A stretch of 64,000 nucleotides of DNA, taken from Neckera pumila (lineage: Eukaryota > Streptophyta > Bryopsida > Hypnales > Neckeraceae). The first letter of the stretch is position 1. Every line of letters starts with the position of its first letter. The stretch spans positions 8,124,501-8,188,500 of the forward strand of contig OZ018412.1 of the NCBI GenBank assembly GCA_963969595.1, given 5' to 3'. Position numbers and translations under genes: made by a program. The notes below the pieces were generated by a model. The model was not told the origin of the DNA. It did not search any database and saw only the letters and a program-made list of their open reading frames with translations. Below are positions 47,213 to 59,880 of the stretch, piece after piece.

Positions 47213-48189
47213 TCATAAGGTATTACATAATAATCAATCCATGAGCAAAAACTATAGTACTTAATGGATTGTTGCATAAAAACATATAAATCAAAAAAAT
47301 GTAGAGTTAATATACTCGGTGCACAATTTTGATTTTTGAACTAAAATATAAAAGGGAAAGATATTAAGGTAATAAGTTGTGGATTTCCTTGACCCATTTT
47401 TTGGTCCTAGATTATTATATTTTTATGTACATTCGAACATTTGATTTGTTCTATTTAAATCCATTGCCAAGAAAGTTGTTGGCAATGCATATGTTCCATT
47501 GTTCCAACAATCAAAGCATCTCTTAATCCCTAAAATTATTTGTAGGGCTCAAATTTGAATACAACTGAATCTTCAAATTCCTCATAGATCAATTTCACCT
47601 TTGGGATTTTTGTATTTCAATTTTGGTCCTTTCATGTAAATGCACTCCCTAACAATCTAACATAGTGTTTTGTTGAATTTTCGACCTACCTATATTTTTA
47701 AGTTCAAAATGTTCTGAAGATATTGTGCTGAAGTTTGTTCAGTCTTCAATATGTTTTTGAAAAGTTGACACTTTAAATTTAATTCCTCGGCCTAAATTTT
47801 TTTAAATTCAAAGTCTACATTTCAACGGTTCAACCGAGTTTTGCACTTTTGATCCCAACTAAAAAAATGATTCATCTACTCTAGTTTCTACTCCAATTTA
47901 AGCAGAGAAGGAAGTTCTAAATCCTAAACCCTCCTTTCTGTTGCAATTTTTTGTGACTATTCACTATTTGTAGTATTTGATGTTTGGGACAGCGGGAAGT
48001 TTCTGTAAGTATGTAACTTTAGCAAATAAGAGAGGATTGGATCAAGGGAAAAGAAAAAAATAGAGAAGGACTTCCATGTCTTATTAAAGGGCTACCATAG
48101 TACCACACCATGCACTCCACAAATTTATTTATTTATTTTAAGGGCGTGACCCTAAAAAATTGTAGAGTGCCTGATTTGGCGGCCTTTTG

Positions 48190-49121
48190 TTAACCCCTAA
48201 AGGACCGCTTGTCCCCTCGGGGGACAAAATGGGTCCGGGCAGGTACCTATGATCTCAATATGAAGCCAGATTTTTTGGGATTTTTGGAGGTTGTGGACCT
48301 TTGTAAGAGCTTCGTGGATATGTAATTTTTATTTTAATTGATGCCCGGGAGCAAAAGTTATGGCACAATAAGTAAAAATGGAACTCGGCGGGCAGCACCT
48401 AAAAAATCACAGAAAGTCAAAATAATTTTTTTTCAATTTTTTTTCTCAAAGATTACATTTTTGTCTACATGTGAAGCTTTGTTTCGTTCAATTTGGACTA
48501 ATAATGAAAAAGTTATGGACAATCTTAGTTTTTCGGGCAATCTAAGCATCTTCTTGAAAAAATAACTTGTAGAATTCATTTTTGAATGCAATTTTTAGAA
48601 TTTAAAAAAAAAAATTGTTAGACAAGGTTAAATTTTCTTGCTAGAATAATGTTACCGTTGAGATTATTATAATTCAATTCCATCTAAAAGTTATTAACAA
48701 ATTAGTTTTTTCTTCCATCTTAAACCCACCTCTATTTAGTAATTTTTTAATGAGTGAAAATTAAGTGTTTTTTTTCCGAATTTTTTTTTGTAGATTCTCA
48801 ACTCAACTACTTAACATAAATAAGTAGAAAATCTAAATCTATAGTGTAAAAAATTTGAACTAAAAAGATTCAAAGCCAAAAAATCTAGTCAAGCAAGGTG
48901 CCAAAAAATTTGTTTTCTTCACTTTAAATGCATATATCTTACAATCTACATGGTCAAAGTTTTTGAAATTTCTTCTACATATTCATATACTAGTTAAATA
49001 TAAGATCTTACGGTTGGATATGCAAAAAAAATCAATTTTTAAGCTCTTTTCTCTTTGCAATAGAGATGACAGTTTTGAGAGTGTTTTGATAGGAAAATCA
49101 CCTTGGTCCTTTAGGGGTTAA
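48190..49121. mobile_element. TTAA-flanked MITE, family B (copy 2)
   Basis: Ends TTAACCCCTAAAGGACC (48190-48206) and GGTCCTTTAGGGGTTAA (49105-49121), a perfect 17-bp inverted repeat including the TTAA. 932 bp, inverted relative to 40657-41650. Piggybac-type by target site and CCC ends. Confidence 0.8.
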
Positions 49122-49334
49122 TCAAAGTATTTATTTGTTTGTTATTTATTTGTCTTGTTTTTGAAACAAACAAGAACAGTGAATTAGCACTCCCAAAATT
49201 CCTGCCACCGTAGACTAATGTAGTATTCAAAATTCAAACCTCCTGACAAGTCTGAGAGTGGCAAACGAGATAAATGAAAAATTCTACGAACAAGGATTTC
49301 GCATTAAAGCAGAGCAGGCCCGCATGCGACTTCC

Positions 49335-49797
49335 TAAACGGCCCGCTCGACGGCCTACTCGTCCCGGAGACGGAATGTCCGTTCCCTGGACGACCTGGAC
49401 GACTCTCGACGCCATGTCCGTCCTCGGGACGCTCTTTTTGTTCTATCGACGGCCTGACCGTCCCCGGGGGCCCTGGACGGCCCTGGACGCCCTGTCCGTC
49501 CCCTTGGCGGATGTGCCCGTCTCCTTGACGGCCAACCCGTCCCCTCGACGGCCAAACCGCACCCCCGAGGTTCTGTCCGTCCAGGCGACGGTCGCCCGTC
49601 CAGCAACGGACATTCCGTCCAGGCGACGGTTGTGCGTTCAGCGATGGCCTGGCCATCCAGGAGGACAGACTTCATGCGCGCGGTGACGGTCCCGTCAGCA
49701 TTGGCGACGGGTCCTGATGCGTCAGGACACGTCGGGACGGACGCGTCACGACATCCGGACGTGAAAAGCCCACGTCACGTCCGGATAGACAACCCTG
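49335..49797. promoter_or_regulatory. right subterminal GACGG tract of element 2
   Basis: Many GACGGCC, CCGTCC and CGTCCGG units leading to the terminus GACAACCCTG. It includes two CACGTCACGTCCGGA-like motifs that mirror the left end. Confidence 0.6.
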
Positions 49798-49805
49798 GCT
49801 TTGAC
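49798..49805. repeat. right target-site duplication of element 2
   Basis: GCTTTGAC, identical to 38204-38211. Confidence 0.95.
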
Positions 49806-50260
49806 GGACAAGCCATCAAAGGGGACGGACCGGACGTTGATGAGGATGGCTTGGATGGACGTCCACTGATGACATCCAAGGGGACGGACCGGACGTCTCC
49901 CCAATCGGAATGGCTGTTGACACGGACGGGAGGGCGTCCTATGGACGGGAAGGAGGGATAGGCAACCTGTAGGGGTGTCCTAGGCGTCTGCAAGGGCACC
50001 CAAGGACGTCCAGCAACACGTGAACCGTCCAAAAGGCCGCCACTCAGGGATGGCTTGGTATCGGTGATCCATTGATAGCATTAGGACCCACAAAATGCAT
50101 TACGATAAAATAGATCCGGGACGGATACCAAATGGCGCCAAGGACGTGCAGTCCGTTGTTGGGAGGGATTGCAAACAAACTGCACGTCGATGGGACGGAC
50201 GTTGTTGAGAATCTTATTGGACGGCCAGGGACTGGACGGGTTGTGGATGACCACAAGTCC
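49806..50260. repeat. older GACGG-rich tract outside element 2
   Basis: GGGGACGGACCGGACGT occurs twice within 70 bp, with other GACGG units around it. On the far side of element 2, 38040-38200 is of the same kind, so element 2 seems to have landed inside a pre-existing GACGG tract. Confidence 0.5.
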
Positions 50261-52180
50261 ATCCCACTATTCCATTGTGTTCAGCTGTGCAGGCGAGCCC
50301 TTGGCAAAAGAATCGACCATTTATCTTATGCCCACCAGGATAACTTCAGGGATAAATGCTGTCAACGAGACGGCTGGCAGGGACTTGTAATAACACGACG
50401 AACAAACGGGAATTTACCCAGGTTAGGCTGAACCAACATCCCGGTAATTGCCATTCTCTAAATGGAATATGTTAGGTGCCATTGCACAAACGGAGAGAGC
50501 AAAGCAAACCTTGGACCCTATATCCCAAACCCTAAAACCCTAAAAAAAAATTAAGGAACTAGCGAAGGAAAGTGCTAGCTCCATATATTTTGAGGTGCTC
50601 AATATAGACCCTAAACCCATCTACAAGGACTATGAGAAATTATAAGAATATTTCCCATTTCACACCCTAAACTACATAAAGCAATACACCAAATTCAGCA
50701 CATGGGATTGAATAGTTGATTCTATTCAACTAATATAATAGTATGACAAATCCCGTTTAATTCAAAGAAGATCCAAGCGGTAACATTTTGCCACATGCCT
50801 CATCACTAGATTTGTATACTATCTAGTGTATCCTCATGTACAGGTTTCTAGTGGTACTTGCCTAGACACCTATATAAAGCAACCACCTTGAAGATGTTAC
50901 ATGTAACAAAGTGGAACATCACATGCTTTAGGGTTGTAAGTGGTTTAGAATCCATAGACACATACATTATTTAATTTCACTTCAAAATATTAGATGAAAA
51001 TGGTATTACCTACATTAAGCATACATTTGTATATCTTACATCTATCCAAGTGGGTAGCAAACGAAAGTGACATGCCACAACTAATTGAAAGGGTGAAATT
51101 AATCTTCAACACCCTTGGTACATTGGGTATGTCCTAATAACTGTGTCTCACATTATGCACTTCCAGTCTGGAAGGTTGCAAAGCGGTTTAGGGTCATCCT
51201 AAACGGCTGGAGACGGGTTCACTACCGCTGAGGCACACCAATTCTTCAACTCAGTTCACAGCTACTTTGCGTTGGTTGAGGCGCTATCATGCTTAGGATG
51301 ACGCAATAGTACTCCCGCTCCTCTACAATTCCAGCCTTGCATGTCGTCACTTTGCCGACATTGTGTTCTAATTTTTCCAAAATACACTGCATTGATATTA
51401 TTACCAAATGCAATTAAAAAAGGAACTCCAACAGACAATGTTGTTACAAGAGCAAGTCAATGGTTGAACCTACAGAAGCTACAAAAATGCCATGCTAGGA
51501 TGATGATGTTCGAGGTGAAGTGAACTCAATGGATCACATAGCCTAGAGTTTGGATATTGCCATTGAGGTCCATGATGATGGTGGATGAAGTGGTTTACGG
51601 TGATTGGACTTCTTAGGACATTAATTGAGATGTTAAGATCATAATCAATTATGAAAATGGACTACATTGTAGATAGGGGGCTTGAGTATTTAAGGTTGTA
51701 GGTCATTTTGATATTATGACTTCCACATGGGTGTTTTTCACTTATTATGAATTGCATTAGCGGAAGAATTAAAAAAAAAAGGATGCTCTTATGGACTTGG
51801 GTTTCTAGGGGTTAGCTTCTCAATGTCTTGATTGGGCCAACCAATAGGACAAGAACAAATACAATCTCACCCTAAATATATATCCAAGGGAGCTTATACG
51901 TGACCAAAACAATTAATATAGATGAAGAAGGCAAAAAAATAGATGAATTTGGGTTCAAGTTAAGGGATTTAGGGTTTAGGATTTAGGGTTTGGAGATTGC
52001 AACCTGTTCCACCCTATTTGACCATAGGTTTCAAGCTTCAGGTTGTACACTTCAGGGATTTGTGTGTCTGCAGAGTGCCGAGTTTCTAACAACAAGTGAC
52101 TATCCAAGATGGTCTTCTGTCCGTCCATGTTGAGAGGGTTATAAGTTGCCCATCTAGCTGATGGGCAACTCAGACAAAAC
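50261..52180. other. no gene recognised
   Basis: AT-rich sequence with scattered CCCTAAA-type runs near 50525 and 51965. Short frames here are not convincing. Confidence 0.5.
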
Positions 52181-52189
52181 TTGAGGACG

Positions 52190-52700
52190 TGCACCTGGGG
52201 AAGCATCTGGGTGGACGGACACCCACACAATCCTGCGGAATTACGCGGAAAATTACGGCAGACCCCTCGACTATTCATCCCGCTCCCCATCGCTGTGGGT
52301 TGTCCATCACTCTGGACATCCTTCATAACCCATTTAGTCCAGGCCGTCCACGAGACGGGCCGACTGTCAATAGGGGTGACCATTTGTCTTGTCGCCGTGG
52401 GCCGTCCAGGGAGGTGGATGGCCTCCATGACCCAACCAATCAAGGCCGTCGACAGGTGTGACCATCCGTCCCGGTCGACACTGACCGTCCACCTCATTGG
52501 ACGGACTCCATGCCCCATCCAGCCAGGGCCGTCCACTGGATGGACGGTTTGTTGATACAAGTGCAATTGAGGGCGTTGCGCATGGGAGCACTCTTTATTG
52601 ACGGCTTACGTCGACGCCCTCCCGTCCATCCCATTAATTTTGCCTGCCGTCCAGATGATGGCAGCCCTTTTTGTCCAACGGAATGCTCGCTTGAATTGTA
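52190..52700. repeat. CGTCCA-rich tract next to the CACTA element
   Basis: Repeated GGCCGTCCA, ACCGTCC and GGACGG units, more diverged than those of elements 1 and 2. It could be a subterminal region of another decayed hAT relative. No matching terminus was found. Confidence 0.4.
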
Positions 52701-53445
52701 CATTCTGTCTCTGCATGCACCCATTTACAACTTTTTTGAACTCGTTGTCTCACTAGTAGAAAACAGGGCCAATTGTTACCAGTGGAAAAATGACTACTGT
52801 GCAAAAGTGACTAGGGAGCGACTGGAAAGTGTCCGTGAGTCATTGCGGAATAGTTGAAGCTGACGTGTCGACAACAGCAGTCATTCCGTAGTCACCGCAT
52901 CGAACAATGGATGATGCCCGGATGAGAATGGGCCTTACATCTGCATTCATGGATGGTTTTGTCTGTGCTCTTAAGGCCTGATGCGGATGTGGATTGTGGG
53001 CTGTCATTTCATAGTGCAGCAGTCATTAGTAGCACTGCGATAACCAAAGGAAATGACTTATGTATGACACAAAAATGACAGCAAAGGAGACACCGTGGAA
53101 ATGGTATTTATTAATTTTCGGACATTTAATTCTATAAAGGACTGGTTTCCTTGTAGTCATTTTGTGGGCATAAACTGAGAACATAGTATGACTACAAAAT
53201 AACTGAGGGGTGACTTCCTTGTGTACTTTTTGGATTTGGGGTGCATTCAGAAGCTGCAATACACAGCATGAATTGATAGACTAAGTATACATTTCAATAA
53301 CAAAGTTGCAGTGTTTTAATCCAGGATATGTGTTGGAGCATATATGGATGTACAAAATGGCATCCAACATGGGCAGGAAAGTGAAATGAAAAAAAAAATC
53401 AAAATGAAAGAAATAGGAAAATCTGTCATTGAACAAACTAGGCAG

Positions 53446-56400
53446 TTAGTACTGCGCACATGCTAGAAGGTGTTCTGTATCTGAGAGTTCTATGGCCCCA
53501 ACAAGGGAAACATTGCTTGGTCTTGTAGGTACGACCTCTAGAGCAGTGAGGTCACTGCACTCTACCGTTGTAGTGATGAAAACATCAAGAGGCTCTAGTA
53601 CCTCCCTCCTTGAGCGGGCTTCTTTGCGCATTACAACTTTCCATCCAGGTTTTTCTACAATGTCAGAGAAAAAAACCTGGGTTGCTTGGCTTGAAAAAAT
53701 GAATGGCTCTGCTAGGCGTGGGAGCTTATGTCGGAAGTTGACCACAAAGAAACCTGCATCATCTCGGATATACGTAGGGCACTAGGGCTACCCCGATTAT
53801 CAGTTCTTTTCATCCATTCGCAGCGAAGGAGCACCACTGGTGCATTCAATGGCCCATAATCCAGCTTCAAGATGTCTTGCAATACTCCCACATAGTTCAC
53901 AGCAACATCCCTTGCATCGGGTGTAGGCACTTGGAATACAGATGCCACGCCACTATCATACGTCAACATGACAGACGATGCAGCATCTGCTACTCTATAG
54001 TGGTTCCCAAATGCCTTCATGCGGGCATATCGAGTTGCTCTCTGCAACGGTCTTTTGGATAGCAGCATTCGGTCAAAATCTTTTGGATTAGCAACATCGA
54101 TCTCTGTGGCAGTTGAATGGTGCCTCACCCATTCTGAAAATGGGGCAACTGCTGGGTTCAAGGTGCGCAAGTCCTGCCACAGCCTGCTCCAACATTCGCT
54201 GCCTCAGGATAAAACAAGGAACTAGAATAAAAGACACTACTAGAAAGTAATATATCAAGAACGGCTACAGTCACTGAACACAGAGTTATGAGTCATATTA
54301 TTTTGGGGGATTTAAAATAAATGACTCCACCGGGGACCCTCTGTGGTCCATATGATGTTCCAACCTGACAATCTTCGGCAGCGGGAAGCAAACATTGACA
54401 TTGCAGGTATTTAACAAGTGTCCACGGATTATACCTTAGCCAAGGCTGCATTGCCGCGGCGTTTTGAAGCACGTATTCGTGAGCTATGTTGCGAAGGCGT
54501 TCTGTCATCATGTACGGTCTGCCAGCACCCTTGAGAACCTCCTCAGCATCCCCAAACTCTTCCTCTGCATCCCACACTCTCCTGTGCACCACATTAAATC
54601 TTTGAAGGTATTCGGTTACAAACCCAACACACTCATCCTTCAAGTATCCCTCTGCCATTGAAGCTTCAGGACGCGCCATATTCCGAACATATCCCTTTAG
54701 CGTCTTCATGTATCGTTCCACTGGGTACATCCACCTGCTTGCAACTGGACCACACAAGTCCAGCTGCTAAACCAAGTGGTATGGTAAGTGGGTCATAATG
54801 TCAAAGAAAGATGGTGGAAATTCCATCTCAAGCAATGCCATACTCTCTGCCACGTCCATTTCAAGGGACTGAAAATGTTCTGGATTATACGCAGTGGTGC
54901 AAAGTCTGCGAAATAACTTCGACATCCTCATGACGGCCATACACGGACCTGGTCTCAGTAAACCACGTAGGGCCAATGGCAGTATTTGCTGCATCAGCAC
55001 GTGGTAATCGTGCGATTTCAATCCCCCAAATTTCTTCCTCCGAATGTGCTGTCCCAAGGCAGAAGAATAACCAGACGGGGTCTTCAAAGACTCTATCCTA
55101 CTAGCAAATTTGTCAAACTCCTCGTCAGTTAGCACGTACGGGGCAGCTGGTTTCATCATCTTACCACCCCTCCTTGGATTTGGAGTGAGCCACAGATGTT
55201 GACGTATGTTTTTCCTCTGCAAGTCCCTCCTCACTTTCACTGTGTCCTTGTTTCCTGTGATGGTCTTCAGAAAATTCTTTGCCAGGTTCATTTCACAATG
55301 CATGACATCCAGGGTGTGCCTGATCAGTAAATGCTGCCACACCACAAAGAAGAAAATGCCACATCTCAGACAGGACGAGTAATTGCAATGGCTCCGCCAA
55401 ATCGAAACAAGCAGAACTCGTCACAAATGACTATATATCCGATATGACTGAACCTGCACTACAGAATCACTCGCTTGGCTATAATGGGAAGAACTTCCAA
55501 GTCATTTGGTACATTTCCATGCTTTACTTAGTCATCATTAAGTCATTTCGTTTATTTCTCGACAGTAGTCCCATTTATGCAGAATAGGCTTCCTAGAACT
55601 GCACACAGATTGACGTAGTGTAGGTCAATTGTCAACCACACGCACCTTCCAGTATGGTAACATGTAGAAGATACTTTTCCGTTTCACTCCATGTACTTTT
55701 GATGGGTCACCAGGTGCACCATCTCGGTGACCTGCTGATTTCCATGCTTTGTACTCTTCGGCACGTTGCAACTGTTCTTCTGCTGACACCACTCTTGGTT
55801 TCCCTCGATTCTCGATTTTCCCATCGAAGTGATCCTTCATTGCAGGTGCTCTGTAAGGATGACCATCTGGGAGCCATCTCCGTGTTCCACCATACGTTTG
55901 CTTCCCTAACTCAACTGAATGTTCAGACACCAAATCAGCGCCACAGCAAGGGCATGCTGCAAACCCTTGGTGAGCAAAACCTCCCACAGTACCGTACCCT
56001 GGGAAACCATGAATTGTCCATAACAATACGCCCCTCACATTGAAATTACGTCCTCCCGCTTCCTTTGTGACATCATATGCTGGAATACCTTCCCACAATT
56101 GCAAGAACTCATCCACCAAGGGCTGCATGTATACATCAAAGATGTCTGATGTTACAGAAGATTTCCCTGGTATTAGCAATGCCAGCTGCACAAAAAACTT
56201 CTTTGTGGCCAGCCAGGGTGGTAAATTGTAGTTCAGAAGCAGCACAGGCCATGTCGACCACGTGGACCTGGTCTGTTGAAAGGGATTCACCCCATCTACG
56301 GCCAAGGCAAAGTGGACGTTCCGCGGATCAGATCTAAATGATGGGTCCACATTATTGTGGAAATGGTGCCATGCCTTTGAATCACACGGATGTCGAATTA

Positions 56401-57409
56401 AGTTGTCACCTCCCGGACAATTGCTCTGGTTTTTGGAATGCCACAACATGAGCTCTGAAATGGCCGGGCTACGAAACATTCTCTGCAGTCTTGGAATAAT
56501 TGGGAAATGCCTCAATACTTTGAGTGGATGCACTTTTCGCTCCTCATCCTTGTATCGTGGTGCGCTACACTTGGGACACCGGGTTGCCTCAGCAAAATCT
56601 CCGCGGAAAAGGACACAACCGTTGGGACATGCATGGATGTTGTTGTACGCTAGGCCAAGTTTCCTTGTCAATGTCTTTGCACCATAATGATTCTTAGGTA
56701 AGGAATTGTTCTGAGGCAGAAGATGGTGATGCAATATGGTTAACAGCTCATCAACAAAGCTGTTGCTGCAGCCATGTACAGTACACAGGTTCATCAACAA
56801 TATAGTGGCTGCCAATGTTGTGCACTTTGCACCACCATATAATTCTCCCAAGGCATTTTCAAGCACCACCGCATCAAACTCAATGTTGTCAACCGGTTCA
56901 GCACTGTCCACTTCGTCTGGAGCATCTGGTCCCGCATCACTAGGCACAAACTCAGCATCAGAATCGGCATTGCCACTGAACGTTGTGTGAAGAGCATCAG
57001 CCACTGCGAATGCTTCCATGACCACATCCCTAGTTCTTTCCTCCAAGTCCGGAGCTGAATCCACTGTGTTCAAGGCGTCATCTATCATCTGTCGTGTGTT
57101 GATATCTTCATCTACAATGGGGGCTCCATGCTGGGTTGGCCTCACGGAACCCTCTTGCCACTCGTCATCAGATGAATCGATGGGACCAGGACCTCTCCAC
57201 ACTCTGAAATCAGCATCCTGCTTATTACAAAGGAGGTGATATTTGACGTTCGAGAGCAGCAATGTCCGCCGACCCTTACATACCGAACATGGACAATGGA
57301 CACGCCGCATGTTCAGCAATTGAGCTCTTTGAACTTCACGAACCCATAGGCGATCGTCACGAAGTTGTTGCCGTGCCCGTTCTGACAGAGGTGCACCTGT
57401 AGGTTGCAT
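53446..57409 (-). pseudogene. CACTA transposase, Tnp2 type (Transposase_21), broken
   Basis: Exon 1 (57409-55646) starts with a Cys/His motif (CPCSVC...HLLC), then has CPNGC...CPKC and the core AVDGVNPF...GFPGYG of the tnp2 family. It ends LPYWK|GTGCGT. The intron is 55334-55645, with acceptor CAG. Exon 2 (55333 to about 54293) reads HLLIRHTLDVMH and includes the DUF4218-type region (CGPVASRWMYPVERYM). An in-frame TAG at 54767 replaces what is probably a Gln codon. After a second intron (about 54207-54292), exon 3 reads ECWSRLWQDL and continues into a DUF4216-like C terminus (VVLLRCEWM, then VVNFRHKL). That part needs a 1-nt frame change near 53770-53800. Family firm. The gene is probably inactive because of the stop and the frameshift. 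Confidence 0.85.
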
Positions 57410-58054
57410 GCTGGGACTTCCAGGAGTTCAGTGGGAAGGCAACAATGACGCACCTAAACCTGCAATATTTCGTACATGATGTTTAAGAACGGCTTCATAA
57501 TATGTGGATCAAAATGGAACATGGGATGCAACACCAATGTACACAATTGCTAGCTTAATCTGCCGTACCAGTCATTTTAAAGTCATTCTATTGAGATGAA
57601 AACTAAAAAGGAATATGATTTCCCCATTTGCAAATAATGCAGTCACTGAACACAGAATCACAAAAACTGAGGATGCCGTCCACATGCTGCAGGTGAAGAC
57701 CCTTTTAAGTGCACAGAACGGAGAGATTACATATGTTACCATGTGGGAATCTGTTGAAGACAACCTAGACTCTTGGGGGATTCTGCATGCGGTGCCTCCT
57801 GATTGGCTGAATGCGGTGCGCTCAGTGAACTGCAGACCAGCTCATCACACATGATTTAGAACGATGCATACTGCAAAATGATAGCACAGACAACAAAATA
57901 ATCTAAATGGAAGCACAGGGGGATCCTCTCCAAGTCAATGAAACTGATATCACAAAAAATTATGGGGAGGAAGTTCAGATCCACTTACTAATATACATAT
58001 ACCTTTATGACTGTACCCACATGGGAATGGGAAGTAACCAAAAAATTAAGGAAC

Positions 58055-58375
58055 TAGAAATGAGAATGAGATGTGAACCAAAAAAAAAAGGGAGTAAAAT
58101 GAACCCCGGCAAAGCTTATACATAAAATGAACTTCATTCTCAATGAGAATGAGATGTGAAACAAAAAAAATGGGGAGTAAAATGAACCCCGGCTGATTTT
58201 ATACATAAAATGAACTTCATTCTCAATGAGAATGAGATGTGAAACAAAAAAAATGGGGAGTAAAATGAACCCCGACTGATTTTATACATAAAATGAACTT
58301 CATTCTCAATGAGAATGAGATGTGAAACAAAAAAAATGGGGAGTAAAATGAACCCCGGCAAAGCTTATACATAAA
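58055..58375. repeat. 83-bp tandem repeat, four copies
   Basis: The unit runs from ATGAGAATGAGATGTGAAAC through GGGGAGTAAAATGAACCCCGG to ATACATAAAATGAACTTCATT. It lies in the 5' part of the CACTA element. Minus-strand open frames across it are by-products of the repeat. Confidence 0.85.
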
Positions 58376-59660
58376 ATGAACTCTATTCAAATAAGCAAGA
58401 TCTATCCCATTAAAAAATGGAAAGGTAAGTGGAAACCATTTACTCATATATGTATCCCCTACATTCAATTATTTCATAATAGAAGGCATATGCAGGGAAA
58501 GGGATTGCAAAGTTGGAATTCTGAAGTTATTCCAAAGTCAGAATTGAACTAACTGGACCGACAGCAAATTCATGAAGGTAGAGTAATATTGTGAAGCAGT
58601 TCGTTCTGTAGAGCAACCTTCACTAAAAGCTAGTGGTTCCTACAGGAGACTATATTCAAATCATGGAATTGCATTTTGTTAATGTCTGTCTTCAAGTTAC
58701 GCTCTGGTTTGGTCGGAAAATCATATTGAATACACGGCAACATAGTATCTTCAGACACTATTCAGTCATTTTGACTCTGATAGTCTCAGAAATGACTATA
58801 TAATGACTCAATGACTACATACAGTACTCTGAAGAAGTCATAGGAACGCAATGCCGCAGTCATTTCAGTAATAAGGGGTCCACGTCAATGAAAATGACTC
58901 CAGAATTACTTAGTTACGGGTTCAGGTTCAGTGAAGGCCGAAGTCATTATTATGTAGTCAGGTAATTTATGTACCGTCGCAGTACATGTTACTTAGTTTA
59001 GGTGAAGTATTGGCGGCTTGAAAATGAAACGAAGCACGTTCACTTACTTGGATGTTGGGTGGTTAATGCTAAGGAGTGCTGAGCAAAACAGGGAAGAAGA
59101 AGATATCCCCATGAAGAGGGTACTTGACATTTGATATTTCACATTCCATTGTGCGCTATCAACGAGTTGAGGGTCCCTGCATAAAAATCAACACAACAAG
59201 TTAATGCGTCAGGTCGTGGAACATTGTATTCACTCTTGCGAGTTTGCCTGTGGAAGCGTTCGTCAACAGGTGGTTCGGGCAGGCCAGTAGCGGATTCCAT
59301 ATCTATACGGAATCAACATTCAGATCGGTTGGTGCGGAGTGACATTACATTCATCGCAGCCCGACTACCTGATCCAGGTACGACATCAGCATAATTTCAT
59401 TTACAGCTAGGCATCTACTTCAGTCAATTATAGTCGCAACAATGGATAGAGTGAAGGTCTAGCATTATCAGCAACTCTGAACCGTTGGCTCTTCACCTCC
59501 TGCATGCGGCCTCATGATTCAATGCGGAAGAGAGTGGCTTTTAAACTAGATTGTGTCATCATATATCGAAATTTTCATGACTTGTGGATATATGAGTAAG
59601 GTGTCATTTACCTCTTTCAGGGTCTTCTAATTCAGTCCACCAATCTGCTCCCTCTCCCCC
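58376..59660. other. 5' non-coding region of the CACTA element
   Basis: No gene. It holds many AGTCATT/AATGACT motifs from about 58740 to 58950, likely subterminal binding sites. Confidence 0.5.
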
Positions 59661-59667
59661 GGCTGCT

Positions 59668-59880
59668 CCTAGTCCCGCTCAGTCCGTGATCTGGCACTCC
59701 TTCGGCTGCTCCTGGTCCCGCTCAGTCCGTGATCCGGCACTCCTTCGGCTGCTCCTGGTCCAGCTCAGTCCGTGATCCGGCACTCCTTCGGCGGCTCCTG
59801 GTCCCGCTCAGTCCGTGACCCACCACTCCTTCAGCTGCTCCTGGTCGCTCAGTCCATGATCCGGCACTTTTCCTCTTGCC
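59668..59880. repeat. 43-bp GC-rich tandem repeat, five copies
   Basis: The unit begins CCTGGTCCCGCTCAGTCCG and ends CCTTCGGCTGCT. Copies start at 59668, 59711, 59754, 59797 and 59840, the last one shortened. Confidence 0.9.

Larger units (their letters stand above)
44801..48189. other. AT-rich interior of element 2, no gene
   Basis: No coding sequence recognised over 3.4 kb. It includes scattered CCCTAAA/TTTAGGG motifs (45100-45125, 45595-45660, 46846-46865) and the truncated MITE end at 47212. Confidence 0.55.
38212..49797. mobile_element. giant hAT-type transposon, element 2 (11.6 kb), non-autonomous
   Basis: Starts CAGGGTTGTC and ends GACAACCCTG, a perfect 10-bp terminal inverted repeat, inside exact 8-bp duplications GCTTTGAC. 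GC-rich GACGG-type tracts fill both ends (38220-38565 and 49335-49797) and lie upstream of the one gene (44430-44800). That gene is a RING-H2 protein related to the one in element 1. No transposase frame was found; the rest is AT-rich, with nested MITEs at 39171, 40657 and 48190. It probably depends on a transposase supplied in trans. Confidence 0.9.

Noticed and set aside
4770..57409. Alternative genetic code with reassigned stops
   Set aside because: Intact genes in the window end in TGA or TAG, and all three stop codons interrupt frames, which does not fit a single reassignment.
58140..58468. Minus-strand frames encoding repeated HISFSLRMKFILCIKS-like peptides
   Set aside because: By-product of the 83-bp tandem repeat.
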